A DNA stretch of 64,000 nucleotides, from assembly GCF_029144185.1 (NCBI RefSeq), contig NZ_CP110232.1, positions 868,001 through 932,000 of the forward strand, read 5' to 3'. Below the pieces are notes generated by a model that ran no database searches, was not told the origin of the DNA, and saw nothing but the letters and a program-made list of their open reading frames with translations. Below, piece by piece: positions 36,924 to 48,878 of this stretch. Made by a program: the position numbers and the translations under genes. Origin of the DNA: Vagococcus intermedius. Its GTDB lineage: Bacteria > Bacillota > Bacilli > Lactobacillales > Vagococcaceae. The first letter of the stretch is position 1. Every line of letters begins with the position of its first letter.

Positions 36924-37778
36924 GTGCTTATAAAAAAAATCTTGAACAATAATGTTGTTGTCTCCATAAATGAGACACAGGAGGAAATTATTGTGATGGG
37001 AAGAGGGTTGGCTTTTCAAAAAAAAGTAGGCGATTTAGTCTTAGAGGATAAGATAGATAAATTGTATAAATTAACTGACCCCAAAACATCAAACCAGTTA
37101 CAAGAACTAATCACACACATTCCGCTAGATTTTTTCCAACTTGCAGATAAAATTATAAATTTAGCTGAAGATAAACTAGGGACAGTTTTAAACGAAACAG
37201 TTTATATTGGCTTGACGGATCATTTATATAGTGCAATCACCCGCAAAGAAGAAAACATCAGCGTAACGAACTTTCTTTTATGGGATATCAAACGCTTTTT
37301 TCCTAAAGAATTTGAAATAGGCATAGAAGCAACGGCCTTAATTTACCAAGAGACAAAGGTTCAACTATCAGAGGATGAAGCTGGCTTTATCGCGCTACAT
37401 CTTGTTAATTCTCAGCTTGGATATGAGACAAATAATATGGAGAAGATGACCTTGCTCATGCAGGAAATCACTAATATTATTAAATATTTTTATAAGATAA
37501 ATTTTGATGAAGAGTCAGTCTATTTCACTCGCTTTATTTCGCATTTACAGTTTTTCTCTTATCGACTTATTTCTAAAACAGCTTATAAAGCAGATGAAGA
37601 AGATGATTTATTAGATATTGTTAAGCACAAGTATGGGACAGCCTATGAATGTGTCTTAAAAATCAGTGAATTTATTGAAACAAAGTATCATTATACTGTT
37701 TCAAAAGAAGAGCAATTATATTTGACGATTCATATTATTAAAATTGTGTCAAAAAGTATTAGTACACCAGATAATTGA
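36924..37778 (+). CDS. licT: BglG/LicT family transcriptional antiterminator
   Basis: A 284-residue RNA-binding antiterminator. The N-terminal CAT domain (residues 1-55; KKILNNNVVVSINE and MGRGLAFQKKVGD) binds the RAT hairpin as a dimer. Two PRD domains follow (about 65-170 and 175-280); their histidines are phosphorylated by HPr and the PTS EIIB, so it is active only when substrate is transported. The start is GTG 36924 behind GAGGTGAGGTGA. The gene lies between its own RAT/terminator and the PTS gene it controls. Confidence 0.93.
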   Translation: MLIKKILNNNVVVSINETQEEIIVMGRGLAFQKKVGDLVLEDKIDKLYKLTDPKTSNQLQELITHIPLDFFQLADKIINLAEDKLGTVLNETVYIGLTDHLYSAITRKEENISVTNFLLWDIKRFFPKEFEIGIEATALIYQETKVQLSEDEAGFIALHLVNSQLGYETNNMEKMTLLMQEITNIIKYFYKINFDEESVYFTRFISHLQFFSYRLISKTAYKADEEDDLLDIVKHKYGTAYECVLKISEFIETKYHYTVSKEEQLYLTIHIIKIVSKSISTPDN

Positions 37779-37854
37779 AGATTAAAAATCTTTGATCATA
37801 AATTTATTACATTAGATAGGAGGTTTAGGATAAATCAGTGTATCAGTAATAATT

Positions 37855-37909
37855 GGATAGTGACATTAAGTTGGCTAAACCTAATAAATAGCTAATATCT
37901 ATTAGGAGG
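37855..37909 (+). promoter_or_regulatory. RAT 2 with ribosome-site-sequestering hairpin before the PTS gene
   Basis: A second RAT-like element (37855-37882; GGATAGTGACATT ... GGCTAAACCT) lies upstream of the PTS gene. Its 3' end overlaps CCTAATA 37880-37886, which can pair with TATTAGG 37900-37906. That alternative hairpin covers the first half of the ribosome binding site AGGAGG 37904-37909 and has no T-run after it. Confidence 0.65.
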
Positions 37910-37919
37910 AATTATTATC

Positions 37920-41262
<3,343 letters not shown>

Positions 41263-41267
41263 TTATG

Positions 41268-41298
41268 AAAATAGCCCCCTTAAGGGGGCTATTTTATT
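41268..41298 (+). terminator. terminator of the bgl operon
   Basis: A perfect 12-bp stem with CCCCC/GGGGG core (41268-41279 with 41284-41295, loop TTAA), followed by ATTT. Confidence 0.93.
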
Positions 41299-41315
41299 TG
41301 TTGTAAGTGTTTATA

Positions 41316-41343
41316 TTGTACAAAACGTCCGCAAAAATATTAT
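41316..41343 (+). promoter_or_regulatory. probable promoter of the SDR gene
   Basis: TTGTAC 41316-41321 and TATTAT 41338-41343, spacing 16; TATAAT at 41341-41346 is an alternative -10 with a 19-nt spacer. Confidence 0.45.
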
Positions 41344-41378
41344 AATATTATCATATTAAGAGATGAGGGGATGATTAT

Positions 41379-42110
41379 ATGAAACGTTTAGAAGGTAAAA
41401 TAGCCATTATCACAGGGGGAGCATCTGGTATTGGGGAAAAAACAACTCAACGATTTTTAGAAGAGGGAGCTCAAGTGATTGTTTGTGATATCAATGAAAA
41501 ATCAATGGAGTATCTATCTGATGTGCCTAACGTTACTACAAAAAAACTAGATGTTAGCTCTGAAGATAACTGGGAACTGGTTATTGCAGAAATTATGGAA
41601 ACCTATGGACGTATTGATATTTTAATTAATAATGCGGGAATTTCATCTGATAAAGGACTAGAGAATACAACTGAAGCTGATTGGGAATTGCAGCATAAAA
41701 TTAATAGTTGGGGACCCTTTGTTGGGATGAAAAAAGTCGTGCCTTTGATGAAAGAAGCTGGTAAAGGTGTCATTGTGAATACCGCATCTTATACGGCTTT
41801 AATTGGAGCAGGAATTAATGCCTATACAGGTTCAAAAGGATCAGTTAGAGCGGTCACTCGTGCTGCAGCCGCTGAATTAGGAACTTTTAATATTCGTGTT
41901 AATTCTGTTTATCCAGGTGTCATTGAAACGCCCATGTCAGCCGCTGTTAAGGAGCATAAAGAGGCGATGGATTTTCTGGTTGCCAATACTCCACTAAAAC
42001 GTTTAGGACAACCCGAAGAAGTTGCTAATGCTATTTTATTTTTAGCATCAGATGAAGCCTCATATATTACAGGAACTGAATTAGTTGTAGATGGTGGTTA
42101 TTCAGCTTAA
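41379..42110 (+). CDS. short-chain dehydrogenase/reductase
   Basis: A 243-residue classical SDR. The cofactor motif is TGGASGIG (residues 12-19), Asp38 in CDIN suggests NAD(H) preference, NNAG lies near residue 86, and the active site has Ser in NTASYTALIG with YTGSKGS (Tyr-x3-Lys) near residue 150. The C-terminus SYITGTELVVDGGY is typical. The substrate (an alcohol, sugar or ketone) cannot be deduced. ATG 41379 follows GATGAGGGG. It is monocistronic. Confidence 0.88.
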   Translation: MKRLEGKIAIITGGASGIGEKTTQRFLEEGAQVIVCDINEKSMEYLSDVPNVTTKKLDVSSEDNWELVIAEIMETYGRIDILINNAGISSDKGLENTTEADWELQHKINSWGPFVGMKKVVPLMKEAGKGVIVNTASYTALIGAGINAYTGSKGSVRAVTRAAAAELGTFNIRVNSVYPGVIETPMSAAVKEHKEAMDFLVANTPLKRLGQPEEVANAILFLASDEASYITGTELVVDGGYSA

Positions 42111-42121
42111 TACTTTTGAGT

Positions 42122-42150
42122 AAGAACTCCTTTAAGAGGGGTTCTTTTTC
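42122..42150 (+). terminator. terminator after the SDR gene
   Basis: AAGAACTCC (42122-42130) pairs with GGGGTTCTT (42138-42146, one wobble), then TTT. Confidence 0.85.
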
Positions 42151-42233
42151 TGTGGGCTAGTGATGAGATAAACTAGCAACTTTAGGGGTAAAATGATAAA
42201 ATAAATACATTAAAGATGAGAGTAGGGTTTCGT

Positions 42234-43169
42234 ATGACAGAGTTTGTAACAGTAAGAACATTAGTAAACGAACTACAATTAGAAGTCGTTTGTGGTGAAA
42301 ACTATTTAGATAAAAAAATTATTACAAGTGATATTTCACGTCCTGGTTTAGAACTAACAGGTTATTTTAATTATTATCCCCATGATCGTGTCCAGTTATT
42401 CGGGCGTAAAGAATCAGCATTTTCAGAAAAAATGATGCCAGAAGAACGTGCAATGGTTATGCGTCGTATGTGTCATAAGGAGACCCCAGCTATTATTTAT
42501 GCTCGTGGAATTGAACCGCCGGTTGAGTTGATTGAGGCAGCTGAGGAACGCCAAACACCTATCTTGGTATCACCCTTGACGACCTCGCGTATCTCTGGTG
42601 TTATTTCAACATTTTTAGAAAGTAAGCTAGCAAAAAGAACATCTATTCATGGAGTATTGGTAGAAGTTTATGGCTTAGGTGTTTTAATTCAAGGAGATAG
42701 TGGGATTGGTAAAAGCGAGACTGCTTTAGAACTAATAAAAAAAGGGCACAGGTTAATAGCGGATGATCGGGTAGACGTTTATCAGCAAGATGAACGTACG
42801 ATTATTGGTGAGCCTGCTCGGATATTAGAACATCTTATTGAAATTAGAGGAATTGGGATCATTGACGTTATGAATTTATTTGGTGCTAGTGCGGTCAGAC
42901 CTCATGGTCAAGTTCAGTTAGTTGTCTATTTGGAAAATTGGAGTAAGGACAAACAGTTTGATCGCCTAGGTGGTGCTAATGAAACCATGCAGATTGCCAA
43001 TGTTGATATTCCTAAAATTTCTATTCCCGTCAAAACAGGACGAAATGTGGCAATCATTGTTGAGGTAGCAGCGATGAATTTTCGTGCAAAAACAATGGGA
43101 TATGACGCAACTAAAACATTTGAAAATAATTTATCGGCTTTGATTAAAGAGAACTCTGATCAAGTATAG
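42234..43169 (+). CDS. hprK: HPr kinase/phosphorylase
   Basis: HprK phosphorylates HPr on Ser46 in response to fructose 1,6-bisphosphate, making the CcpA corepressor. It is therefore the upstream switch for the cre sites seen in this window. The 311-residue protein has the P-loop GDSGIGKSE near residue 153 and the signature LIEIRGIGIIDV near residue 203. ATG 42234 is chosen because GAGAGTAGGG precedes it; the in-frame ATG 42216 is less well placed. It starts a run of tightly spaced genes through galU. Confidence 0.96.
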   Translation: MTEFVTVRTLVNELQLEVVCGENYLDKKIITSDISRPGLELTGYFNYYPHDRVQLFGRKESAFSEKMMPEERAMVMRRMCHKETPAIIYARGIEPPVELIEAAEERQTPILVSPLTTSRISGVISTFLESKLAKRTSIHGVLVEVYGLGVLIQGDSGIGKSETALELIKKGHRLIADDRVDVYQQDERTIIGEPARILEHLIEIRGIGIIDVMNLFGASAVRPHGQVQLVVYLENWSKDKQFDRLGGANETMQIANVDIPKISIPVKTGRNVAIIVEVAAMNFRAKTMGYDATKTFENNLSALIKENSDQV

Positions 43170-43191
43170 GTAATCAAAGGAGGAATAAGTT

Positions 43192-44016
43192 ATGACTGTT
43201 TTAGCACAAATTAACCCCGTTGCCTTTAATTTATTTGGGTTAGAAGTAAAATGGTACGGTGTCATTATTGTCACAGGTATGATGTTAGCTGTTTGGTTAG
43301 CTAGCCGTGAAGCCGTCAGAGTTGGGCTTAAAGAAGATGATATTATTGATTTCATGTTTTGGGGACTGCCGCTGTCTTTATTAGGGGCCAGAGCGTATTA
43401 TGTCGCTTTTGAATGGCAGTATTATTCTCAAAATCCAGCAGAAATTTTAGCAATAAGAAATGGTGGTTTAGCAATCTACGGTGGGTTATTGGCCGGAGGT
43501 ATTGTCATGTATTTCTTTACTCGTTCACGTTATATTTCTTTTTGGAAGTTTTTAGATATAGCAGCACCAAGTGTGATTATTGCCCAAGCAATTGGTCGTT
43601 GGGGTAATTTTATGAATCAGGAAGCTTACGGTGGTCCTACAACCCGTCATTTTTTAGAATCGCTGCATTTACCTGATTTTATTATTACTAATATGCAAAT
43701 AGAAGGGGTTTATCATCATCCAACTTTTTTATATGAAAGCAGTTGGAACCTGATTGGCTTTATTCTGTTGCTCGCTCTGCGTCACAAGCATAATTTTTTC
43801 AAAGAAGGCGAAATTGTATTAAGTTACGTGATGTGGTATTCGTTAGGACGTTTCTTCATTGAAGGGATGCGAACAGATAGTCTATGGGCTTTTAGTGGGG
43901 CTATTCGCATTTCACAATTATTATCAGTCATTTTGTTTATCAGTTCTTTAGGGTTATTCATTTATCGCCGAACTAAAGTAAACCCACCATATTATGACAG
44001 AAGCAAAGGGGGATAA
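43192..44016 (+). CDS. lgt: prolipoprotein diacylglyceryl transferase
   Basis: Lgt transfers diacylglycerol from phosphatidylglycerol to the lipobox cysteine of prolipoproteins in the membrane. The 274 residues form about seven membrane helices and include the Lgt signature GRWGNFMNQEAYGG near residue 139. ATG 43192 follows AAGGAGGA. It is 22 nt after hprK and 6 nt before ppaX, the same order as in Bacillus subtilis. Confidence 0.96.
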   Translation: MTVLAQINPVAFNLFGLEVKWYGVIIVTGMMLAVWLASREAVRVGLKEDDIIDFMFWGLPLSLLGARAYYVAFEWQYYSQNPAEILAIRNGGLAIYGGLLAGGIVMYFFTRSRYISFWKFLDIAAPSVIIAQAIGRWGNFMNQEAYGGPTTRHFLESLHLPDFIITNMQIEGVYHHPTFLYESSWNLIGFILLLALRHKHNFFKEGEIVLSYVMWYSLGRFFIEGMRTDSLWAFSGAIRISQLLSVILFISSLGLFIYRRTKVNPPYYDRSKGG

Positions 44017-44022
44017 CTTAGA

Positions 44023-44682
44023 ATGAGCTTAAAAGCAGTATTATTTGATTTTGATGGTACTTTAGCAGATAGTAATAAGTTGATTACTGATTCATTTCTA
44101 CATGTATTAAACCCTGCCTTTCCTGGGAAATATGATGAGGAGTCGGTTCAGCGATTTAATGGTCCATCGTTAGACGCAGTTTTAACAGAGCTTTTTCCAA
44201 ATAATTCAGAAGAAATGATCGAAAAATATCGTACTTACAATAGTGACCATCATGACGAACTTTTAACGACGTTTCCTAATGTGAAAGAGTCACTTGAGAC
44301 ACTTCAAAAGGCAGGTCTTAAATTAGCGATTGTTTCAACAAAAAGTAATGTTAACTTGATCCGTGGTTTAGATTTGTTAAACTTGACGACTTATTTTGAT
44401 GTGATTGTGGGGAATAGTGATTATACCCATTTTAAACCTCATCCTGAACCTTTGGAGGTTGCTATGAACGCTTTAAAAGTAGATGCGTCTGACTGTATAA
44501 TGGTTGGCGATAACTCTCATGACATTGAAGCAGCTCACAATGCAGGTGTGACTAGTGTTTTTGTTACTTGGTCTAAAAAATCAGAAAAAGAGATTGCCAA
44601 GTATAATCCTAACAAAAAGACCCATTCTATGTTAGAATTAACCCAATGGATTCTAGAAAAATACGATGGAGGAAATGCATAA
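44023..44682 (+). CDS. ppaX: HAD-family pyrophosphatase PpaX
   Basis: PpaX hydrolyses the pyrophosphate released when HprK dephosphorylates P-Ser-HPr. The 219-residue protein has HAD motif 1 [10 protein letters not shown] (residues 8-17), motif 2 VSTKS near residue 105, and motif 3/4 [12 protein letters not shown] near residue 160. The context behind hprK-lgt supports the specific name over a general phosphoglycolate phosphatase. ATG 44023 lies behind AAAGGGGGA. Confidence 0.88.
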   Translation: MSLKAVLFDFDGTLADSNKLITDSFLHVLNPAFPGKYDEESVQRFNGPSLDAVLTELFPNNSEEMIEKYRTYNSDHHDELLTTFPNVKESLETLQKAGLKLAIVSTKSNVNLIRGLDLLNLTTYFDVIVGNSDYTHFKPHPEPLEVAMNALKVDASDCIMVGDNSHDIEAAHNAGVTSVFVTWSKKSEKEIAKYNPNKKTHSMLELTQWILEKYDGGNA

Positions 44683-44683
44683 A

Positions 44684-45694
44684 ATGAAGCAAAAAATTGC
44701 AGTTTTAGGCCCTGGATCATGGGGAACAGCTTTAGCCAAAGTATTGGTAGAAAATGGGCATGATGTGACTATTTGGGGCAATAAAAAAGAACAAGCAGAA
44801 GAAATTAATACAGCACACACTAACAAAAATTATTTGCCAACAATCACTTTACCCGAAGGGTTGAAAGCAACTACTGAGTTAGCTGTTGCAGTGACAGGAG
44901 CAGATGCTATTTTATTTGTTGTTCCGACGAAAGCGATTAGATCAGTTGCGTCTGATTTAGTAGCGGTTATGGACACAAAACCTGTTATTATACATGCGAG
45001 TAAAGGACTAGAACAAGTAACGCATAAACGTATTTCAGAAGTTTTATTAGAAGAGATACCTGAGGATAAGCGTCAAGATGTTGTTGTTTTATCAGGTCCT
45101 AGTCATGCAGAAGAAGTTGCAGTCCGTGATATTACAACTATTACAGCTGCAAGTAAAAATTTAGTATATGCGGAATATGTTCAAACCTTATTCATGAACG
45201 ATTATTTCCGTATTTATACCAACACGGATGTAATTGGTGTTGAGACGGGTGCCGCTTTAAAAAATATTATTGCTCTTGGCTCAGGTGCCATTTCGGGATT
45301 AGGTTTTGGGGATAATGCCAAAGCAGCTATTATGACCCGTGGATTGGCTGAAATTAGTCGACTAGGGGTTGCAATGGGAGCCGATCCGCTAACTTTCATC
45401 GGAATGAGTGGTGTAGGGGATTTGATTGTAACATGTACAAGTGTTCATTCACGTAACTGGCGTGCTGGAGATTTACTAGGTCGTGGGCACAACTTAGAAG
45501 AAATACTAGCCAATATGGGGATGATTGTAGAAGGTGTTTCAACTACTAAAGCTGCCTACGAATTATCTCGTGAATTAGATGTTGAGCTACCGATTACAGA
45601 AGCGATTTATAGTGTTCTTTATGAAAATCAAGATGTTAAAACAGCAGCTCGTCAAATCATGTTACGTGATGGTAAATCTGAAGAAGAATTTTAA
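44684..45694 (+). CDS. gpsA: glycerol-3-phosphate dehydrogenase (NAD(P)+)
   Basis: GpsA reduces dihydroxyacetone phosphate to sn-glycerol 3-phosphate for phospholipids and teichoic acids. The 336 residues open with the nucleotide motif [12 protein letters not shown]. Catalytic Lys lies in [14 protein letters not shown] near residue 192, and [17 protein letters not shown] follows. ATG 44684 is 1 nt after the ppaX stop, with GGAGG inside ppaX; the in-frame ATG 44666 overlaps that site. Confidence 0.96.
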   Translation: MKQKIAVLGPGSWGTALAKVLVENGHDVTIWGNKKEQAEEINTAHTNKNYLPTITLPEGLKATTELAVAVTGADAILFVVPTKAIRSVASDLVAVMDTKPVIIHASKGLEQVTHKRISEVLLEEIPEDKRQDVVVLSGPSHAEEVAVRDITTITAASKNLVYAEYVQTLFMNDYFRIYTNTDVIGVETGAALKNIIALGSGAISGLGFGDNAKAAIMTRGLAEISRLGVAMGADPLTFIGMSGVGDLIVTCTSVHSRNWRAGDLLGRGHNLEEILANMGMIVEGVSTTKAAYELSRELDVELPITEAIYSVLYENQDVKTAARQIMLRDGKSEEEF

Positions 45695-45730
45695 TCCCTA
45701 TTAGAGTCGTTTTTAAAGGAGAAATATCTG

Positions 45731-46618
45731 ATGACGCAAATAGTAAAAAAAGCGATTATTCCAGCTGCGGGTTTAGGAACACGATTTTTACCAGCTACTA
45801 AAGCAATGGCTAAGGAAATGTTACCAATAGTTGATAAACCAACTATCCAATTTATTGTTGAGGAAGCTCGTGCTTCAGGGATTACAGATATTTTAATCAT
45901 TACTGGTAAAGCTAAACGTCCTATTGAAGATCATTTCGATGCTAATTTTGAATTAGAAGCGAATTTAAAAGATAAAAAACAGCTAGAGTTATTGAAATTA
46001 GTAGAAGAAACAACGGATGTCAACTTATATTTTATGCGTCAATCTAAACCAAAAGGGTTAGGCCATGCAGTCTCTTTAGGGAAGACTTTTGTAGGTGATG
46101 ATCCATTTGTTGTAATGTTAGGGGATGATCTAATGATAGATGATCTGCCTTTGACTAAGCAACTTATAGATAATTATGAGGAAACAAAAAGGGCAACACT
46201 GGCTGTAATGGAAGTCCCTCGTGAAGAGACATCTAAGTATGGTATTATTAGCCCACTTTCAGAAGTACGAGATGGCCTATATGAGGTTGATTATTTTGTG
46301 GAAAAACCAATGCCTGATAACGCTCCTAGTAATTTAGCTATTATTGGTCGTTACTTATTGACACCAGCTATTTTTGATATTTTAGACCATCAAGCTCCCG
46401 GAGCAGGTGGTGAAATCCAATTGACTGATGCTATTGATACTTTAAATCAGACCGAACAAGTATTAGCTTATTTATTTGCTGGAGAGCGCTATGATGTAGG
46501 TGATAAATTTGGATTTATGAAGACAAGTATCACGTATGGCTTAAGACACCCTGAAGTTAAAGATCAATTGCGAGAGTTTATCATTGGTCTAGGAAAAGAG
46601 CTAACACAAGAAAACTAA
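45731..46618 (+). CDS. galU: UTP-glucose-1-phosphate uridylyltransferase
   Basis: GalU makes UDP-glucose for glycolipids, teichoic acid decoration and capsule. The 295-residue protein has the nucleotidyltransferase motif [20 protein letters not shown] near residue 12, [13 protein letters not shown] after it, and [20 protein letters not shown] near residue 197. ATG 45731 follows AAAGGAG. Together with gpsA it supplies cell envelope precursors; a strong terminator ends the group. Confidence 0.96.
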   Translation: MTQIVKKAIIPAAGLGTRFLPATKAMAKEMLPIVDKPTIQFIVEEARASGITDILIITGKAKRPIEDHFDANFELEANLKDKKQLELLKLVEETTDVNLYFMRQSKPKGLGHAVSLGKTFVGDDPFVVMLGDDLMIDDLPLTKQLIDNYEETKRATLAVMEVPREETSKYGIISPLSEVRDGLYEVDYFVEKPMPDNAPSNLAIIGRYLLTPAIFDILDHQAPGAGGEIQLTDAIDTLNQTEQVLAYLFAGERYDVGDKFGFMKTSITYGLRHPEVKDQLREFIIGLGKELTQEN

Positions 46619-46629
46619 ATAGTTTTTGG

Positions 46630-46665
46630 AAAAGACCAATTGGACGATTCCAATTGGTCTTTTCT
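46630..46665 (+). terminator. terminator after galU
   Basis: A perfect 15-bp stem (46630-46644 with 46649-46663) with loop CGAT and T-run. Confidence 0.93.
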
Positions 46666-46706
46666 TAGATAATAGTATTAGAGTTTAGAAAAGGATGAGT
46701 AATTAA

Positions 46707-47696
46707 ATGGAAATAAAAACAGCAGTTTTACATATCTTAGATTTAGAAGGCGGGTCGTTGATTTGTTCGAAAGCACCTTTAACGCTTAGTGACTATGCGG
46801 TCAAAACATATTTGGCGGGCTGCTTGAAAAAATTTCAAACAGCTGATTTAAAAACAGGGCACTTACCGACTAATAACGATATTGTAGCAATTCTCAGAGA
46901 CCCTAGTTTAGATTTTATCGGACAAAGTGAAGCAGTAGCCATGATTTTACATGACTGCTTAAAACAAGGTCAAGAAATACCTGGCGGGGATTTACTTTGT
47001 TTCATCGGAGAACAAACCAATCAAGCATATTTTGGTGTATTTAAGTTAAATTACAAACCTGCCTATACCCATTATGTTGATTATGAAGGTGAAAATTTAT
47101 TTAATAATTTAATTATTAACCAAACTATCTTGCCGAATGTGACCCAAAAAGTCGAAGAAGGGTTTTGGATTAATCTAGACACGTTAGAATTCGAATTAAT
47201 CGAAAAAAAATATTCATTTGATGGACAAAAAACTTTTTATTTATCGGACTTAATTTTAAAAGCAGAGGTGACACCAACGGTTCAAGACAATTTGAAAATT
47301 GTAAAAAAAGCGGTTAAAGAAATTGCAGATAAATACAATGAAGAAAAATATGTTAGTTTTTCTAATGTACAACAAGCAGTGTATGAAAGTATCGAGACCG
47401 AAGGGAAATTGAGCAATGAAAAAATAGCAGAAGCTGTTTTTGAAGGAAATCACTCTGCCAAAGCTGACTATTTAGAACGAGTAGAGCAGACTAAGTTTGT
47501 TGAAGATGTCCCGATAAATGTTCCTAAGTATGAAAAAAAATATAGTAAACAAAAACTTAAACTAGCTAATGGCATTGAACTGACTATCCCTATAGATGTG
47601 TATCAAGATAAAGAGTTGATTGAATTTATAAATAATCCGGACGGAACGATCTCTGTCATGATTAAAAATGTAGATGATATTATCAATAAATTTTAA
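46707..47696 (+). CDS. nucleoid-associated protein (NdpA/YejK family)
   Basis: A 329-residue soluble protein of the 37-kDa nucleoid-associated (YejK) family, whose precise function is unclear. Evidence is the overall length, the N-terminal AVLHILDLEGG, and the C-terminal KLANGIELTIPIDVYQDKELIEF. No membrane segments. ATG 46707 follows AAAGGATGAG. It is convergent with lexA across a shared terminator. Confidence 0.8.
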   Translation: MEIKTAVLHILDLEGGSLICSKAPLTLSDYAVKTYLAGCLKKFQTADLKTGHLPTNNDIVAILRDPSLDFIGQSEAVAMILHDCLKQGQEIPGGDLLCFIGEQTNQAYFGVFKLNYKPAYTHYVDYEGENLFNNLIINQTILPNVTQKVEEGFWINLDTLEFELIEKKYSFDGQKTFYLSDLILKAEVTPTVQDNLKIVKKAVKEIADKYNEEKYVSFSNVQQAVYESIETEGKLSNEKIAEAVFEGNHSAKADYLERVEQTKFVEDVPINVPKYEKKYSKQKLKLANGIELTIPIDVYQDKELIEFINNPDGTISVMIKNVDDIINKF

Positions 47697-47699
47697 AAT

Positions 47700-47745
47700 A
47701 AGAGCCGTACTACCTCATTTTTTTGGTAGTACGGCTCTTATTTTT
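47700..47745. terminator. bidirectional terminator between ndpA-like gene and lexA
   Basis: A perfect 15-bp stem (47700-47714 with 47725-47739) with a T-rich loop and a T-run at 47741-47746. Confidence 0.93.
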
Positions 47746-48365
47746 TAGATATGATCGCGGTAAAGACTGACTACTTTCCCTAAGATATTAACATTTTCAA
47801 GAATGATGGGGTCGAGTGTATCGTTTTCAGGTTGTAAGCGAACATGGTTTTTTTCTTTATAAAATCTTTTACAAGTAGCCTCTGAGTCATTGGTCATCGC
47901 AATGACCACATCCCCATTAGAAGCTGAGGTTTGTTTTTTTACGATGACTTGATCACCATCTAATATGCCAGCGTTAATCATACTTTCTCCACGAATAGTT
48001 AGCATGAATAAATTGTTATCATCATTGTGTAAGTTAGGTGGTAGAGGAAAGAAATCTGAAGCTTCTTCGATAGCCAAAATCGGTTCACCAGCGGTCACCG
48101 TCCCTAAAACTGGGATTGAGTCATCTTGTATCCCAATTAATTCTAAACCTAAAGGAGTGACTTCTAAAGCTCTTGGTTTGGTTTTGTCACGTTGAATTAA
48201 CCCTTTTTTTTCTAAACGTGATAAGTGACCATGGACAGTAGAAGTTGAGGAGAGATTAACTGCAGTTCCGATTTCACGTACAGTAGGTGGATATCCTTTT
48301 TCTGTCACGTGTTTATAAATATACGTTAAAATTTCAGGTTGTCTTGATTCTCTCGGTTTTGTCAT
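47745..48365 (-). CDS. lexA: LexA repressor
   Basis: LexA represses the SOS regulon and cleaves itself when RecA filaments form. The 206-residue protein has a winged helix-turn-helix (residues 1-70, [23 protein letters not shown]), the cleavage site Ala92-Gly93, and the catalytic Ser128 and Lys166. The minus-strand promoter is TTGATT (48424-48429) and TAAAAT (48401-48406), spacing 17, with a LexA box overlapping the -35, so it is autoregulated. The SOS genes yneA and yneB, which lie beside lexA in B. subtilis, are absent here. Confidence 0.97.
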   Translation of the reverse strand: MTKPRESRQPEILTYIYKHVTEKGYPPTVREIGTAVNLSSTSTVHGHLSRLEKKGLIQRDKTKPRALEVTPLGLELIGIQDDSIPVLGTVTAGEPILAIEEASDFFPLPPNLHNDDNNLFMLTIRGESMINAGILDGDQVIVKKQTSASNGDVVIAMTNDSEATCKRFYKEKNHVRLQPENDTLDPIILENVNILGKVVSLYRDHI

Positions 48366-48426
48366 ATTAGGACTCCTTAATTAATTTATTAATTAGCTTA
48401 ATTTTATCATAGAGAGTAGGACAAAT

Positions 48427-48440
48427 CAAACAGATGTTCG
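48427..48440. promoter_or_regulatory. LexA box
   Basis: CAAACAGATGTTCG matches the Gram-positive SOS box CGAAC-N4-GTTCG with one mismatch and overlaps the lexA -35. Confidence 0.75.
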
Positions 48441-48467
48441 TATGTTTGCTAGAGTGTTCTTGATTAG

Positions 48468-48496
48468 TTGTTTTTTTAAAAAAAATAAGCTAGTAT
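48468..48496 (+). promoter_or_regulatory. promoter of the DUF896 gene
   Basis: TTGTTT 48468-48473 and TAGTAT 48491-48496, spacing 17. Confidence 0.5.
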
Positions 48497-48522
48497 AAAG
48501 GAAATTAGGAGGGAATTAATTT

Positions 48523-48774
48523 ATGTTATCAAAAGAAAAAATGGCACGTATTAATGAATTGGCAAATAAAGCTAAAGGTGAGGGGTTAACTTTAGCGGAA
48601 CAAAACGAACAAAAAGCCTTACGCGAGGAGTATTTAGAACGTTTCCGCGGAGGAATGCGTAATCATATTGAGGGCATGAAAGTTGTCGACCAAGAAGGTA
48701 AAGATGTCACACCAGACAAATTGAAAAGTATCCAAAAAGATAAAGGGTTACACAACCGTCATATTGAAGAATAA
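48523..48774 (+). CDS. ynzC: DUF896 (YnzC) family protein
   Basis: An 83-residue, highly charged helical protein with the family motif ARINELANKAKGEGLTLAEQNEQKALREEYL. YnzC folds as a helical hairpin, and its function is not known. The position between lexA and tkt is as in Bacillus, where it belongs to the yneA-yneB-ynzC operon. ATG 48523 follows TAGGAGGG. Confidence 0.9.
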   Translation: MLSKEKMARINELANKAKGEGLTLAEQNEQKALREEYLERFRGGMRNHIEGMKVVDQEGKDVTPDKLKSIQKDKGLHNRHIEE

Positions 48775-48796
48775 TAGGTAAACGCTTATTTAGTGA

Positions 48797-48857
48797 TTGC
48801 AATTTACCCTAGATAAAGGTAAAATAGACCTATAACTTTTTAAGGTAAAAATAACCT
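48797..48857. promoter_or_regulatory. tkt promoter with two AGGT-N7-ACCT repeats
   Basis: TTGCAA 48797-48802 and TAAAAT 48820-48825 (spacing 17) form the promoter. AGGT-N7-ACCT occurs at 48817-48831, across the -10, and at 48843-48857, 26 bp further on. Two-site spacing over a promoter suggests an operator, but I cannot name the regulator. Confidence 0.5.
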
Positions 48858-48878
48858 AAAAACAGGAGGAATACATTC

